This document shows, piece by piece, positions 17,116-25,105 of a DNA stretch of 64,000 nucleotides (its first letter is position 1; each line of letters begins with the position of its first letter). The notes beneath the pieces are model-generated. The model saw only the letters and a program-made list of their open reading frames with translations. It did not search any database and was not told the origin of the DNA. The stretch covers positions 30,017-94,016 of the forward strand of contig NZ_JNZY01000045.1 of NCBI RefSeq assembly GCF_000717655.1, read 5' to 3'. Both the position numbers and the translations under genes were made by a program. This stretch comes from Streptomyces katrae (GTDB taxonomy: Bacteria; Actinomycetota; Actinomycetes; Streptomycetales; Streptomycetaceae).

Positions 17116-17661
17116 ATGCACCGCACGAAGCCGTTCCGCAGCCGCGTCCTCGTCCCGTCGGCCCTCGCCGTCGTCATACTCACCGGCGCGGCCGCCCCCG
17201 CGGGCGCCGCGGACGGTGACGCGTCAGCCGCCGTCAGGAAACGAGTGGCGGCCGCCCAGGAGCAGATCGACCGCCGTGTGGCGGCGGCCGGCCCGCTCGA
17301 CGACCTCCTCGCGGGGATCACCGCCACCCTGGACGGACTCCTCAAGTCCCTCCAGAACCTGCTGCCGGGGGTGACGCTCCCGCCCGTCCAGCTGCCGACG
17401 CTGCCGAACCTGCCGGCGATCCCGTCGCTGCCGATCCCCTCCATCCCCGAGATCCCGGAGATTCCCGAAATCCCCGAGATCCCCGAGATCCCGGAGACCC
17501 CCGAGGTTCCTGAGATCCCCGTCTCGAAGCCGGCGGCACCCGTCTCGAAGCCGGCGGCGCCCGTGTCCAAGCCGGTGGTCCCGGCCAAGCCTGCACCGGC
17601 ACCGGCCAATCCGGTTCTGACGCCGGTGGAGATCGTGCCGGAGCGCCCCGGCCTCCCGTAG
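17116..17661 (+). CDS. Secreted protein with PEI-repeat stalk, unknown function
   Basis: 181 residues: signal peptide (residues 1-35, ending AGA-AD), a helical domain (residues 38-80, [16 protein letters not shown] and [19 protein letters not shown]), then a Pro-rich half consisting of about seven (I/V)PE(I/T) units and three KPAAPVS units. There is no LPxTG-like motif or second membrane segment, so it is probably released or loosely wall-bound. GAAGGAAC lies before the ATG. No family was recognised. The location among rodlin and chaplin genes suggests a cell-surface role. Confidence 0.7.
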   Translation: MHRTKPFRSRVLVPSALAVVILTGAAAPAGAADGDASAAVRKRVAAAQEQIDRRVAAAGPLDDLLAGITATLDGLLKSLQNLLPGVTLPPVQLPTLPNLPAIPSLPIPSIPEIPEIPEIPEIPEIPETPEVPEIPVSKPAAPVSKPAAPVSKPVVPAKPAPAPANPVLTPVEIVPERPGLP

Positions 17662-17831
17662 CGGGAGGGCAGGGTGGCGGAGGGCGGCCGGAAAAAAACC
17701 GTGCGTGATTACGACTATTGAGCTGAACAGGTCTGATTGCGTGCGAGGCCGTGTCGTCCGGGAGTCTGAACCGTTTCGCTCGATGTGAGCCCCGCGTCGG
17801 GGCAGAACATCGAACAGAAGGTGCACTTCCC

Positions 17832-18071
17832 ATGAACTCTGCCAAGAAGGCCGCCCTGGTCCTGGCCTCCGCCGGTCTCGCTGCGGCCGGTGCCGCCGGC
17901 TCCGCCATGGCCGACTCGTCGGCCGAGGGCGCGGCCGTGGGCTCCCCCGGTGTCCTCTCGGGCAACCTGGCCCAGGTCCCGGTTCACGTTCCGATCAACC
18001 TCTGCGGCAACACCGTGAACGTGATCGCTGCGCTGAACCCCGCGTTCGGCAACGTCTGCGTCAACGACTGA
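17832..18071 (+). CDS. Short chaplin
   Basis: 79 residues: signal peptide (residues 1-27, ending AMA) followed by one chaplin domain, SPGVLSGNLAQVPVHVPI, NLCGNTVNVIAALNPAFGN, VCVND. The two Cys form the conserved intramolecular disulfide. Chaplins assemble into amyloid-like hydrophobic films that allow aerial hyphae to leave water. It is the only chaplin here on the plus strand and is followed by a very strong terminator. AGAAGG lies upstream of the ATG. Confidence 0.95.
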   Translation: MNSAKKAALVLASAGLAAAGAAGSAMADSSAEGAAVGSPGVLSGNLAQVPVHVPINLCGNTVNVIAALNPAFGNVCVND

Positions 18072-18089
18072 CGTCTGTCGCACACCTGA

Positions 18090-18126
18090 CTGTGGGCGCC
18101 ACCGGCTTCGCCGGTGGCGCCCACAG
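18090..18126. terminator. 17-bp perfect terminator between converging genes
   Basis: Positions 18090-18106 pair perfectly with 18110-18126 around a TTC loop, between the short chaplin and the secreted protein on the other strand. Confidence 0.85.
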
Positions 18127-18158
18127 CGGTTTGTGCTCCGGGCGGTGACCCGACGGGC

Positions 18159-18506
18159 TCAGTGCGCCCCGCCGTTGAGCTTCACGCCACCGAGGAGCGG
18201 GGACGCCTGCGTGAGACCGTTCGCCACTTCGAGCACCTCGGCCGGCGCATTGTTCCGGACCTGGTTGACGCGCTGGGCGGTGTTCACGACCTCGGTGACG
18301 GTCTCGCCCTGCTCGGCCAGCCCGTTGCCCAGGGTCTGCGGGAGCGACTCGGTCACCGGGGCCAGCGAGTTGAACGTCTCGGTGGCGCCGCCCGTCAGGC
18401 TCGTGGGGGGCATCGCGGCCGGGGCGTCGGCGGCGAAGGCGGGAGCGGAGGCGCCGAGCGCGGCAACGGAGCCGGCGATGACCGCGGCGACCTTCGTGAG
18501 CTTCAT
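18159..18506 (-). CDS. Small secreted protein, unknown function
   Basis: 115 residues with a clear signal peptide (MKLTKVAAVIAGS...APAFA-A, residues 1-26). The mature part is a mildly amphipathic, Asn/Val/Thr-rich polypeptide (ETFNSLAPVTESLPQTLGN, then VVNTAQRVNQVRNN) without cysteines or a chaplin motif. No known domain was recognised. It lies 166 bp downstream of the long chaplin in the same direction, and may be a co-secreted surface-layer component by context only. Confidence 0.7.
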   Translation of the reverse strand: MKLTKVAAVIAGSVAALGASAPAFAADAPAAMPPTSLTGGATETFNSLAPVTESLPQTLGNGLAEQGETVTEVVNTAQRVNQVRNNAPAEVLEVANGLTQASPLLGGVKLNGGAH

Positions 18507-18672
18507 TATCGAAATCCTCTTCTTTCGTGGACAGAGGGACCAGTGGCGACCGTCGCGCCGCTTTCGCCCTGGGTAACGATTCCCCGCCGCTCCGGAAACG
18601 CGTACGGCAACGGCCGGAGAACCCGTCAGGGATTCTCCGGCCGACATTTCTTCCGATTACCGGTATTGCCGG

Positions 18673-19878
18673 TCAGGAGTTACGGGACCTCCGGTACAGA
18701 ATGGCGCCGCCCAGGATCAGTGCCGAGGCGAGGGCCGCCGCGGCGGCGGGCTGACCCGCGCCGGTCTCGGCGAGCGCCGGCGCCGACACGTGGGCCGGGG
18801 CGGGAGCGGGCGCGGCCGGGACCGGTACCGGGGCCGCGGGGACGGGCACCGGTGCGGGTGCCGGTGCCGGTGCCAGGTGGACGGGGGTGTCGCCGCCGGG
18901 AGCGGCCGGAGGCTGGTCGGCGGGACGGACGACCTCGGGCGCGGTGGCCGGCGCCGGGTGCTCCACGAACCGGCTGCCGTGCGGCGGCGCGGGGACGGGA
19001 GCTTCCTCGGCGACGGGCGCGGGGGCCGGAAGCGGCCGGGGCGCTTCCGCGACCGGAGCCGGGAGGGTCACCGGAGCGGGGACGGGCTCCGGCGCGGGCT
19101 TCGGCGGCGCGGGCGTCTGCGCCACGGGAGCATCGGGGACCGGGGCGGGCCTCGGAGCCGGGTGCTCCGCCTCAGGCCTCGGGTGGGGCCGCGGCTGCGG
19201 CCGTTCGGGTGCCGGGGGTGCGTGGTGGGCCGCGGGCGCCGGGGCCGGGAGGGTGTGCGGGTGGTCGTCGCACTCCTCCTCGTCCGGGCCGCGGTGACCG
19301 CCCTGCCCGCGCGGTCCGCCCTGGTCGCGGTGGTCGGCCGGACCGCCGTGATCGCGGTGGTCGGCCGGTCCGCTGTGGCTCCGGTCGCCCTCCTCACCCG
19401 AACCGCCGTAGCCGCCCTCGTCGCGGGACTCCTCGTGACGGGGTGCCGCGTGCCGCGGCGGCTGCCGGCGGGATTCCTCGTAACGGGGCTCCTCCCGGCG
19501 CTGCTCCGGCAGCGCGTGCCGGCCGCCCTGGCGCTCCTCGAGGTAGCGCTCGAAGACCTCGGCGTTCTCGGGGCTGAGGTAGCGCCCGTAGTCGTGGTCG
19601 GCGTGGTGTGCGTCCGAACCGGTCGTGGTGGCGCACGTGTTCCCGAACGAGGGGTTGAGCGCTGCTCCGCCGTCCACACTGTTGCCGCACACGTTCGGCG
19701 AGAGGGTGATCGGTACCGAGACGCTGTTGCCGGACAGCACACCAGGCGAATGCGAGGCTTCGGCCATCGCCGCCGGGTGCGCGCAGGCCGCGCCGGTCGC
19801 GATCGACAGCAGGCTCGAGGCGGCCGCCGCCGTGAGCACCCCCTTGCCCAGTACCTGTCGGCTCAGTACCTGTCGCAT
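18673..19878 (-). CDS. Sortase-anchored long chaplin with one chaplin domain
   Basis: 401 residues. Signal peptide (1-33), a single chaplin domain at 43-85 (HSPGVLSGNSVSVPI, Cys64 and Cys82), a charged His/Arg/Glu-rich region (about 90-200) with ADHRDHGGPADHRDQGG repeats, a Pro/Ala/Val-rich spacer (about 205-365), the sortase motif LAETG at 369-373, a membrane helix and the basic tail RRSRNS. Class E sortases would attach it to peptidoglycan, leaving the chaplin domain displayed. Classic long chaplins ChpA-C carry two chaplin domains in about 225-260 residues, so one domain on a much longer stalk is unusual. Confidence 0.9.
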   Translation of the reverse strand: MRQVLSRQVLGKGVLTAAAASSLLSIATGAACAHPAAMAEASHSPGVLSGNSVSVPITLSPNVCGNSVDGGAALNPSFGNTCATTTGSDAHHADHDYGRYLSPENAEVFERYLEERQGGRHALPEQRREEPRYEESRRQPPRHAAPRHEESRDEGGYGGSGEEGDRSHSGPADHRDHGGPADHRDQGGPRGQGGHRGPDEEECDDHPHTLPAPAPAAHHAPPAPERPQPRPHPRPEAEHPAPRPAPVPDAPVAQTPAPPKPAPEPVPAPVTLPAPVAEAPRPLPAPAPVAEEAPVPAPPHGSRFVEHPAPATAPEVVRPADQPPAAPGGDTPVHLAPAPAPAPVPVPAAPVPVPAAPAPAPAHVSAPALAETGAGQPAAAAALASALILGGAILYRRSRNS

Positions 19879-19996
19879 GGGTCCTTCCCTGTCTCCGGCA
19901 CTCCCGCCGGTGCTGAATCGAAGGTGGCCCCGAAGTGCACCGCCGTGCACTCCGAGGCCACCCCGAGGAGGTTTGCCCTTGCGGGCAGGCGCTTCG

Positions 19997-20230
19997 TCAG
20001 GCGTTGACGCAGGTGTTGCCGAACGCGGGGTTCAGCAGGGCGATCACGTTGACGGTGTTGCCGCAGACGTTGACCGGGACGTGGACCGGAACCTGGACGA
20101 GGTTGCCGGACAGGACGCCGGGGGAGCCGACGGCCTTGCCGTCGGCGACCGCGTCGGCCATGGCGGGCGAGGCGGCACCGGCGGCCATCAGAACGCCGGC
20201 GGCCAGCACCACTGCCTTCTTGTACGTCAT
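19997..20230 (-). CDS. Short chaplin
   Basis: 77 residues: signal peptide ending SPAMA, then SPGVLSGNLVQVPVHVPV, NVCGNTVNVIALLNPAFGN, TCVNA with both conserved cysteines. It lies upstream of the long chaplin on the same strand, separated by 118 bp. As for other short chaplins, the mature peptide is secreted and self-assembles at air-water interfaces. Confidence 0.95.
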   Translation of the reverse strand: MTYKKAVVLAAGVLMAAGAASPAMADAVADGKAVGSPGVLSGNLVQVPVHVPVNVCGNTVNVIALLNPAFGNTCVNA

Positions 20231-20396
20231 TTTGATTTCGATCCTTCCCGCAGAGGCGTGTCCACTGCAGAAATAACAACGAGTGGGTCCGGAAAAAGAA
20301 ACCGCAGATTTCTGCGGGCAGCTCCGTAATTCACCTCAACGCCCGGCAGCCGGAAATCATGGTGAATTTGCGACGCTATTGGCGCGCCGACAAGCG

Positions 20397-20436
20397 GCGA
20401 GGCCGCCGCGACCCGGAGCGGGTGCGGCGGCCTCGC
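20397..20436 (-). terminator. Terminator after the short rodlin gene
   Basis: GCGAGGCCGCCGC (20397-20409) pairs with 20424-20436, and the inner ACCCG/CGGGT extends the stem. It begins 15 bp beyond the rodlin stop on the minus strand. Confidence 0.75.
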
Positions 20437-20451
20437 TGGCACGCGGTCCGG

Positions 20452-20583
20452 TCAGCTGTGGACGGCGCCGTTGCCCGACAGGATCGGGATGTTGTCCAGG
20501 ATGTGCGAGAGGGCCTCGTCGCCCTTGGCCTGGGTGGAGTTCTCGGTGCACTGCTGGTTCTGCGGGTTGGACAGGACGTTGAT
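20452..20583 (-). repeat. 132-bp direct repeat, copy 2 (rodlin 3' end)
   Basis: It differs from 16496-16627 at three positions only; the similarity ends at the same base in both genes, immediately 5' of the ATCAACGTC codons. The copies lie 3.96 kb apart and bracket one secreted-protein gene on each strand and three chaplins. Confidence 0.9.
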
Positions 20584-20682
20584 GTTGTCGTTGCCGATGG
20601 CCATCGCCTGCGGGGCCATGGCGGCACCGATGCCCACGACCGAGGCTGCAGCAGCCGCAGTGGCCATCATCTTCTTGATCAT
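20452..20682 (-). CDS. Shortened rodlin, in-frame internal deletion
   Basis: 76 residues against about 130 for RdlA/RdlB. The signal peptide (MIKKMMATAAAAASVV...APQAMA) and IGNDN are joined directly to [20 protein letters not shown] and a normal C-terminus (SGNGAVHS). The whole middle, including [13 protein letters not shown] and the PCIGLP segment, is absent, but the frame is kept. Only one Cys remains of the family's usual two. Good AAGGGA before the ATG and a strong terminator suggest it is expressed. Whether this core can still form rodlets is unknown. Confidence 0.8.
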   Translation of the reverse strand: MIKKMMATAAAAASVVGIGAAMAPQAMAIGNDNINVLSNPQNQQCTENSTQAKGDEALSHILDNIPILSGNGAVHS

Positions 20683-20812
20683 TGTCGTCCCTTTTTTGCT
20701 GGATTGCCCGGTAGTGGAGCACCCGGATCAACGCCCGGGCTCCGGTTCGGGTTGCGTGGCTTCACCCGGATGCCGTCGTTTCGGGCAGCACGGTTGACAG
20801 CGAGGGTGACGG

Positions 20813-21055
20813 TCAGGCGTTGACGCAGGTGTTGCCGAACGCCGGGTTCAGCAGGCCGACCAGGTTGGCGGTCAGGCCGCAGACGTTCACCGGGATGTGG
20901 ACGGGGGCCTGGGCCAGGTTGCCGCTCAGCACGCCGGGGGACCCCGCCGCGACGCCCTCCGCCGAGCCGTCCGCGGAGGCGAGGCTGGCGCCGCCCATCA
21001 GGACCGCAGCGCCCGCGACCGCCATCGTGGCGCCTCGCATCAGCCTCTTCTTCAT
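20813..21055 (-). CDS. Short chaplin, divergent variant
   Basis: 80 residues: basic start MKKRLMRG, signal peptide ending SLASA, chaplin domain SPGVLSGNLAQAPVHIPV, NVCGLTANLVGLLNPAFGN, TCVNA. The N(T/S)VNVI block of the other two short chaplins is replaced by LTANLVG, so it represents a separate chaplin subtype. It lies 130 bp upstream of the short rodlin in the same direction. Confidence 0.93.
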   Translation of the reverse strand: MKKRLMRGATMAVAGAAVLMGGASLASADGSAEGVAAGSPGVLSGNLAQAPVHIPVNVCGLTANLVGLLNPAFGNTCVNA

Positions 21056-21232
21056 CTCCGATTTTCCTTTCGGTTCGAACGGTGGTGCAACCGCATAACG
21101 ACCCGCCGACTGTGAGGGTGCGTGTTATCGCCCAAAAGGCCGTACGAGCGAGTCCGGCGTGATTTCCCGCCTGACTTCTGACAAAGTTCACTCCTGTTTT
21201 GTCCCCCTTGATCGAAAATGGAGACGGGGTTC

Positions 21233-22354
21233 ATGGGTTCGTCCCGCAGATTCCTCGGCACGCTCGGTCTGCTGTCCTGCCTCGTCCTTTCGGCGAACGT
21301 CCCTGCTGCGGCCGCGGCCGCAGCCCCGCCGGGCCCCGCGGCACCCGCCGTGCGGGAAATGCCCAAGATCCCGTTCACCCAGCGTTACCAGGCCGTCCAG
21401 CGCGGCGGGCTGGTCCGGGCCTCCAACTCCTCCATCGCCTGCCGCCGGGAGGAGGCGCCGGACGCCGAGCCGTGCGCCGAGGTCAAGCGGGGCGCGGCCG
21501 GGGTCAACGGCGACTTCGACATGTTCTACAGCGAGGTCGACAAGGACCCGGACACCTACAACTCCACCCGTGCCGAGCTCAAGGTCCCGCAGGGCGCGAA
21601 GGTCTCGTACGCCCGCCTGTACTGGGGCGGGAACCTGCGGGTGGGTGAGCAGAAGCCGCCGCAGGACAACGGCCGGGTGCTGGTCGCCGAGCCGGGCGGG
21701 GCGTACAAGGAAGTCCTCGCCGACACCGTGATCGGCCACCGTACGGACGCGGGCAGCGATGCCTACCAGGCCTCGGCCGACGTCACCCCGCTGGTCCGCA
21801 AGGGTGGCGCCGGGATGTGGACGGTCGCCCAGCTGAACATCGCGATGGGCAACTCCGAAGTGGGCGCCTGGGGCGGCTGGACGCTGGTCGTGGCCTACGA
21901 GCACCCGCAGGAGCCGGTACGCCGGATCTCGCTGTGGGACGGCTTCGAGTCGCTCGCCGCCGGTGCGGGCGAGGCGGCCGGCGAGACGGTCGAGATCGCC
22001 GGCCTCGACGCGGCCGCCGGATCCGCCGGCAAGGCCGGGGTGGTCGCGTACGACGGGGACCGCGGGACCCTCGGTGACTCACTCACGGTGACCGCCGACA
22101 GTGGCCGCCGGGTCGACGTCAGCGATGCAGAAAATCCTTTTAATGATGTTATGAATTCCACGATCACGGAATTCGGGCATCAGTCTTTCGTGCGACAGCC
22201 CGAACATGTGAATAATCTCGGATATGACGCGGACGTGTTCGACCTGAGTCCCGCCCTGTCCGGTGGCGCCCACAGCCTGAGCTTCAGGTTCGCGGGCGAA
22301 AGTCAGGGTCAATTCCTCGGCGTGCTCTTCGTTCAGACAGACGCGCGCCGCTGA
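21233..22354 (+). CDS. Secreted DUF3344 domain protein
   Basis: 373 residues with a signal peptide (residues 1-32) and a beta-rich DUF3344 domain. Landmarks are GVNGDFDMFYSEVDKDPDTYNST, the YARLYWGGNLRVG strand, GAWGGWTLVVAYEHP and a terminal SFRFAGESQGQFLGVLFVQT. The domain resembles adhesin or surface beta-sandwiches of unknown role. Start 21233 has GGAG upstream; ATG 21218 is the alternative. The codons at about 22126-22220 are strikingly AT-rich (AAT, TTT, GTT, CCT) compared with the rest. It ends 19 bp before the exopolysaccharide operon. Confidence 0.8.
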   Translation: MGSSRRFLGTLGLLSCLVLSANVPAAAAAAAPPGPAAPAVREMPKIPFTQRYQAVQRGGLVRASNSSIACRREEAPDAEPCAEVKRGAAGVNGDFDMFYSEVDKDPDTYNSTRAELKVPQGAKVSYARLYWGGNLRVGEQKPPQDNGRVLVAEPGGAYKEVLADTVIGHRTDAGSDAYQASADVTPLVRKGGAGMWTVAQLNIAMGNSEVGAWGGWTLVVAYEHPQEPVRRISLWDGFESLAAGAGEAAGETVEIAGLDAAAGSAGKAGVVAYDGDRGTLGDSLTVTADSGRRVDVSDAENPFNDVMNSTITEFGHQSFVRQPEHVNNLGYDADVFDLSPALSGGAHSLSFRFAGESQGQFLGVLFVQTDARR

Positions 22355-22373
22355 ACGTAGGAGACCGCTCCGC

Positions 22374-23591
22374 GTGCCGAAACAACCTCCCCCTGCGCAG
22401 TTCTCCCCTGCGCAGGTCCCGATTCCCCGCCCCCTGTCCGTCCTGCATCTCGTCCAGCCCGTCGACGGCGGTGTCGCCCGTGTCGTCGTCGACCTCGTCC
22501 GCGCCCAGACGGCCGCCGGTCTGCGGACCGCCGTCGGCTGCCCGCGCGGCGGACAGCTCGCCGATGCCGCCCGCACCGCCGGAGCCGAGGTGCTCACCTG
22601 GCGCGCCGGGCGGGCCCCCGGGCCCGACCTGCCCGCCGAAGTGCTCGGCGCCCGGCGGGTGATCGCCCGGATCCGGCCCGACGTCCTGCACGCCCACAGC
22701 GCCAAGGCGGGCCTCGCCGGGCGGCTCGCCGTCCGCGGGACCGTGCCGACCGTCTTCCAGCCGCACGCCTGGTCCTTCGACGCCGTCGGCGGGGCCACCG
22801 CCGCGCTCGCCCTGCGCTGGGAGCGGTTCGGGGCCCGTTGGGCCGACCGGGTGCTCTGCGTCAGCGAGGCCGAACGCCGGGCCGGCGAGGCCGAGGGGAT
22901 CGCCGCCCACTGGTCGGTGATCCGCAACGGCGTGGACCTCGACCACTTCCGCCCCGGCGGGCCCGACCGGGCCGCGGACCGGGCCCGGGCACGTACCGAA
23001 CTGCCCTTGCCCACCGCCTTCCTGGGGGACGGGCCGCTCGCCGTCTGCGTGGGCCGGCTCTGCCAGCAGAAGGGCCAGGACATCCTGCTCCGGGCCTGGC
23101 GGGAGGTGCTCGGCAACCTCCCCGAGGCCCGTCTCGCGCTCGTCGGCGACGGCCCCGACACCGAGCGGCTGCGCCGTACCGCCCCACCCGGGGTGCTCTT
23201 CGCGGGGGCCGCCCCCGACATCCGACCGTGGCTTCGGGCCGCCGATCTCGTTGTACTGCCGTCGCGGTGGGAGGGCATGGCGCTCGCCCCGCTCGAAGCC
23301 ATGGCCTGCGGCCGACCGGTCGTGGTCTCCGACGTCAGCGGTGCCCGGGAGAGTCTGCCGCCCGGCCAGGGACGGCTCTGCCTGGTACCGCCGGAGGACC
23401 CGACGGCCCTGGCCAAGGCCCTGGGGCGGCTCCTCGCCGAACCGCGGCTGCTCGCCGAACTCGGGGAGCAGGCCCAGCAGCACGCCCGGACCGACTTCGA
23501 CGTGCGGCGGACCGCGGACGCGGTCACCGGTCTGTACCACGAACTGCTGGGCAGGCCCCGGCCCTTGAACCAGGAGCGCATCAGCCGATGA
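22374..23591 (+). CDS. Glycosyltransferase family 4
   Basis: 405 residues with a GT-B fold. The N-terminal domain has VLHLVQPVDGGVARVVVDL, and the C-terminal nucleotide-sugar domain has VGRLCQQKGQDILL, LVGDGPD and the ExxxxxxxE-type PSRWEGMALAPLEAMACG. It would add a sugar, via a retaining mechanism, to a lipid-linked polysaccharide intermediate at the inner membrane face. GTG start with GTAGGAG upstream. Its stop overlaps the next start (ATGA), so it opens a translationally coupled operon. Confidence 0.88.
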   Translation: MPKQPPPAQFSPAQVPIPRPLSVLHLVQPVDGGVARVVVDLVRAQTAAGLRTAVGCPRGGQLADAARTAGAEVLTWRAGRAPGPDLPAEVLGARRVIARIRPDVLHAHSAKAGLAGRLAVRGTVPTVFQPHAWSFDAVGGATAALALRWERFGARWADRVLCVSEAERRAGEAEGIAAHWSVIRNGVDLDHFRPGGPDRAADRARARTELPLPTAFLGDGPLAVCVGRLCQQKGQDILLRAWREVLGNLPEARLALVGDGPDTERLRRTAPPGVLFAGAAPDIRPWLRAADLVVLPSRWEGMALAPLEAMACGRPVVVSDVSGARESLPPGQGRLCLVPPEDPTALAKALGRLLAEPRLLAELGEQAQQHARTDFDVRRTADAVTGLYHELLGRPRPLNQERISR

Positions 23592-25105
23592 CGATGGACA
23601 GCGCACCCGCCCGGCACACCGGGCAGGGCGGCACGGGGCACGTCGGCGGCACCGCCGGCACCGCAGCCGTCCGACGGTCCGTGACCGCCATCCACCCCCC
23701 ACGCGGGCCCAGGGCCGACCCGGCCCGGCCCCTGGCGCGGCCCCAGCGGGTCCGGCGCCGCGACGGGGTCGTCCCGCTGCTGACCGCCGACGCGCTGGCC
23801 GCCGTACTGACCACGACGGTCCTGGCCCGGCCCGGGGCGGCGCTGCCGGCCGAGGCTGCCGCCCCGATCGCCGTGCTGGCCGCCGCGCTGCACGCGCAGG
23901 CCGGGCTGTACCGGCCGCGACTCGCGCCCTCCGCGCTGCTGGACCTGCCCGCGCTGGCCGGGCGGGCCGCCGTCCTGTGGTGCGGGGCCGCCGCCGTTGT
24001 TGCCGCCACAGCCCAGGGCCGGGCCCTGGGCTGGTCCGCCCTGCTGAGCGCCGTCTGCCTGCAGGTCCTGCTGACGTGCACGGGCCGCGGGTTCGCCAAC
24101 CAGCTCCGCTGCCGCTCCGCCCGGCGCCGCCCCGCCTCCGCCCTCGTCGTCGGTCCCGGAGCCGGGGCGAGCGCGGTCGCCGCCGCCCTGCACGGGCGCC
24201 CCGAGTACGGGCTGCGGCCCGTCGGGCTCGCCGACACCGGCGCCGGCGAGGAGGGCGGCGGCAGCGTGCCGGTGCTCACCACCCACGAGGACATCCGCCG
24301 CGCGGTCATCCAGAACTCGGTCCGGCACGCGGTGTTCACCCGCCCGCCGGAGGCCGACGAGCGCACCGCCTCCCTGGTCCGCCTCTTCCACGACCACGGC
24401 TGCCGGCTCTGGCTCGCCGACCCGGCCGGCACCGCCAAGGTGACCGGCATGCGGGTGGCTCAGCCCGCCGACCAGCTGTGGGGGTACGCCGTACAGCCGC
24501 TGCTGCCCCGCCCGTCCCGGCCGGTGGAGCGCTGGGTGAAGCGGGCCGTCGACGGGCTGCTGGCCGCGATCGCACTGATCGCGGCCGCGCCCGTGATCGG
24601 CGTGTGCGCGCTCGCCGTACGGATCTCCGACGGGCCCGGGGTGATCTTCCGGCAGGAGCGGGTCGGCCTGTACGGGCGCCCGTTCACGCTGCTGAAGTTC
24701 CGCACCCTGCGCGCCGACGAGCACGAGTCCGCCACCCGGTGGACGGTCGCGGGCGATCACCGCATGAGCCCCATCGGCTCTTTCCTGCGCAAGTCCTCGC
24801 TCGACGAGCTGCCGCAGCTGTGGAACGTCGTACGGGGTGACATGAGCCTGGTCGGACCGCGGCCGGAACGGCCCTTCTTCGTGGCGAAGTTCGCCGCCGT
24901 GCACCCCGGCTACGAGGCCCGGCACCGGATGCCCGTCGGCATCACCGGGCTCGCCCAGATCAACGGCCTGCGCGGGGACACCTCCATCGAGGACCGGGCC
25001 CGCTTCGACAACCACTACATCGACACCTGGTCGCTGTGGCAGGACCTGTGGATCCTCGCCCGCACCGCGGCCTCCTTCTTCCGCTTCCGGCTGGGGGGCA
25101 GCTGA
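23588..25105 (+). CDS. Exopolysaccharide initiating sugar-phosphate transferase (polyprenyl glycosylphosphotransferase)
   Basis: 505 residues of the WbaP/CpsE type: about four N-terminal membrane segments (residues 60-170), a CoA-binding-like domain (180-290) and the catalytic bacterial sugar transferase domain (about 315-505) with its membrane helix (KRAVDGLLAAIALIAA), GLYGRPFTLLKFRTLRADE, FLRKSSLDELPQLWNV and DMSLVGPRPERPFF. It loads the first sugar-phosphate on undecaprenyl phosphate and thus defines this cluster as a lipid-linked polysaccharide pathway. The Ala/Pro-rich first 55 residues are probably disordered. Confidence 0.92.
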   Translation: MTMDSAPARHTGQGGTGHVGGTAGTAAVRRSVTAIHPPRGPRADPARPLARPQRVRRRDGVVPLLTADALAAVLTTTVLARPGAALPAEAAAPIAVLAAALHAQAGLYRPRLAPSALLDLPALAGRAAVLWCGAAAVVAATAQGRALGWSALLSAVCLQVLLTCTGRGFANQLRCRSARRRPASALVVGPGAGASAVAAALHGRPEYGLRPVGLADTGAGEEGGGSVPVLTTHEDIRRAVIQNSVRHAVFTRPPEADERTASLVRLFHDHGCRLWLADPAGTAKVTGMRVAQPADQLWGYAVQPLLPRPSRPVERWVKRAVDGLLAAIALIAAAPVIGVCALAVRISDGPGVIFRQERVGLYGRPFTLLKFRTLRADEHESATRWTVAGDHRMSPIGSFLRKSSLDELPQLWNVVRGDMSLVGPRPERPFFVAKFAAVHPGYEARHRMPVGITGLAQINGLRGDTSIEDRARFDNHYIDTWSLWQDLWILARTAASFFRFRLGGS

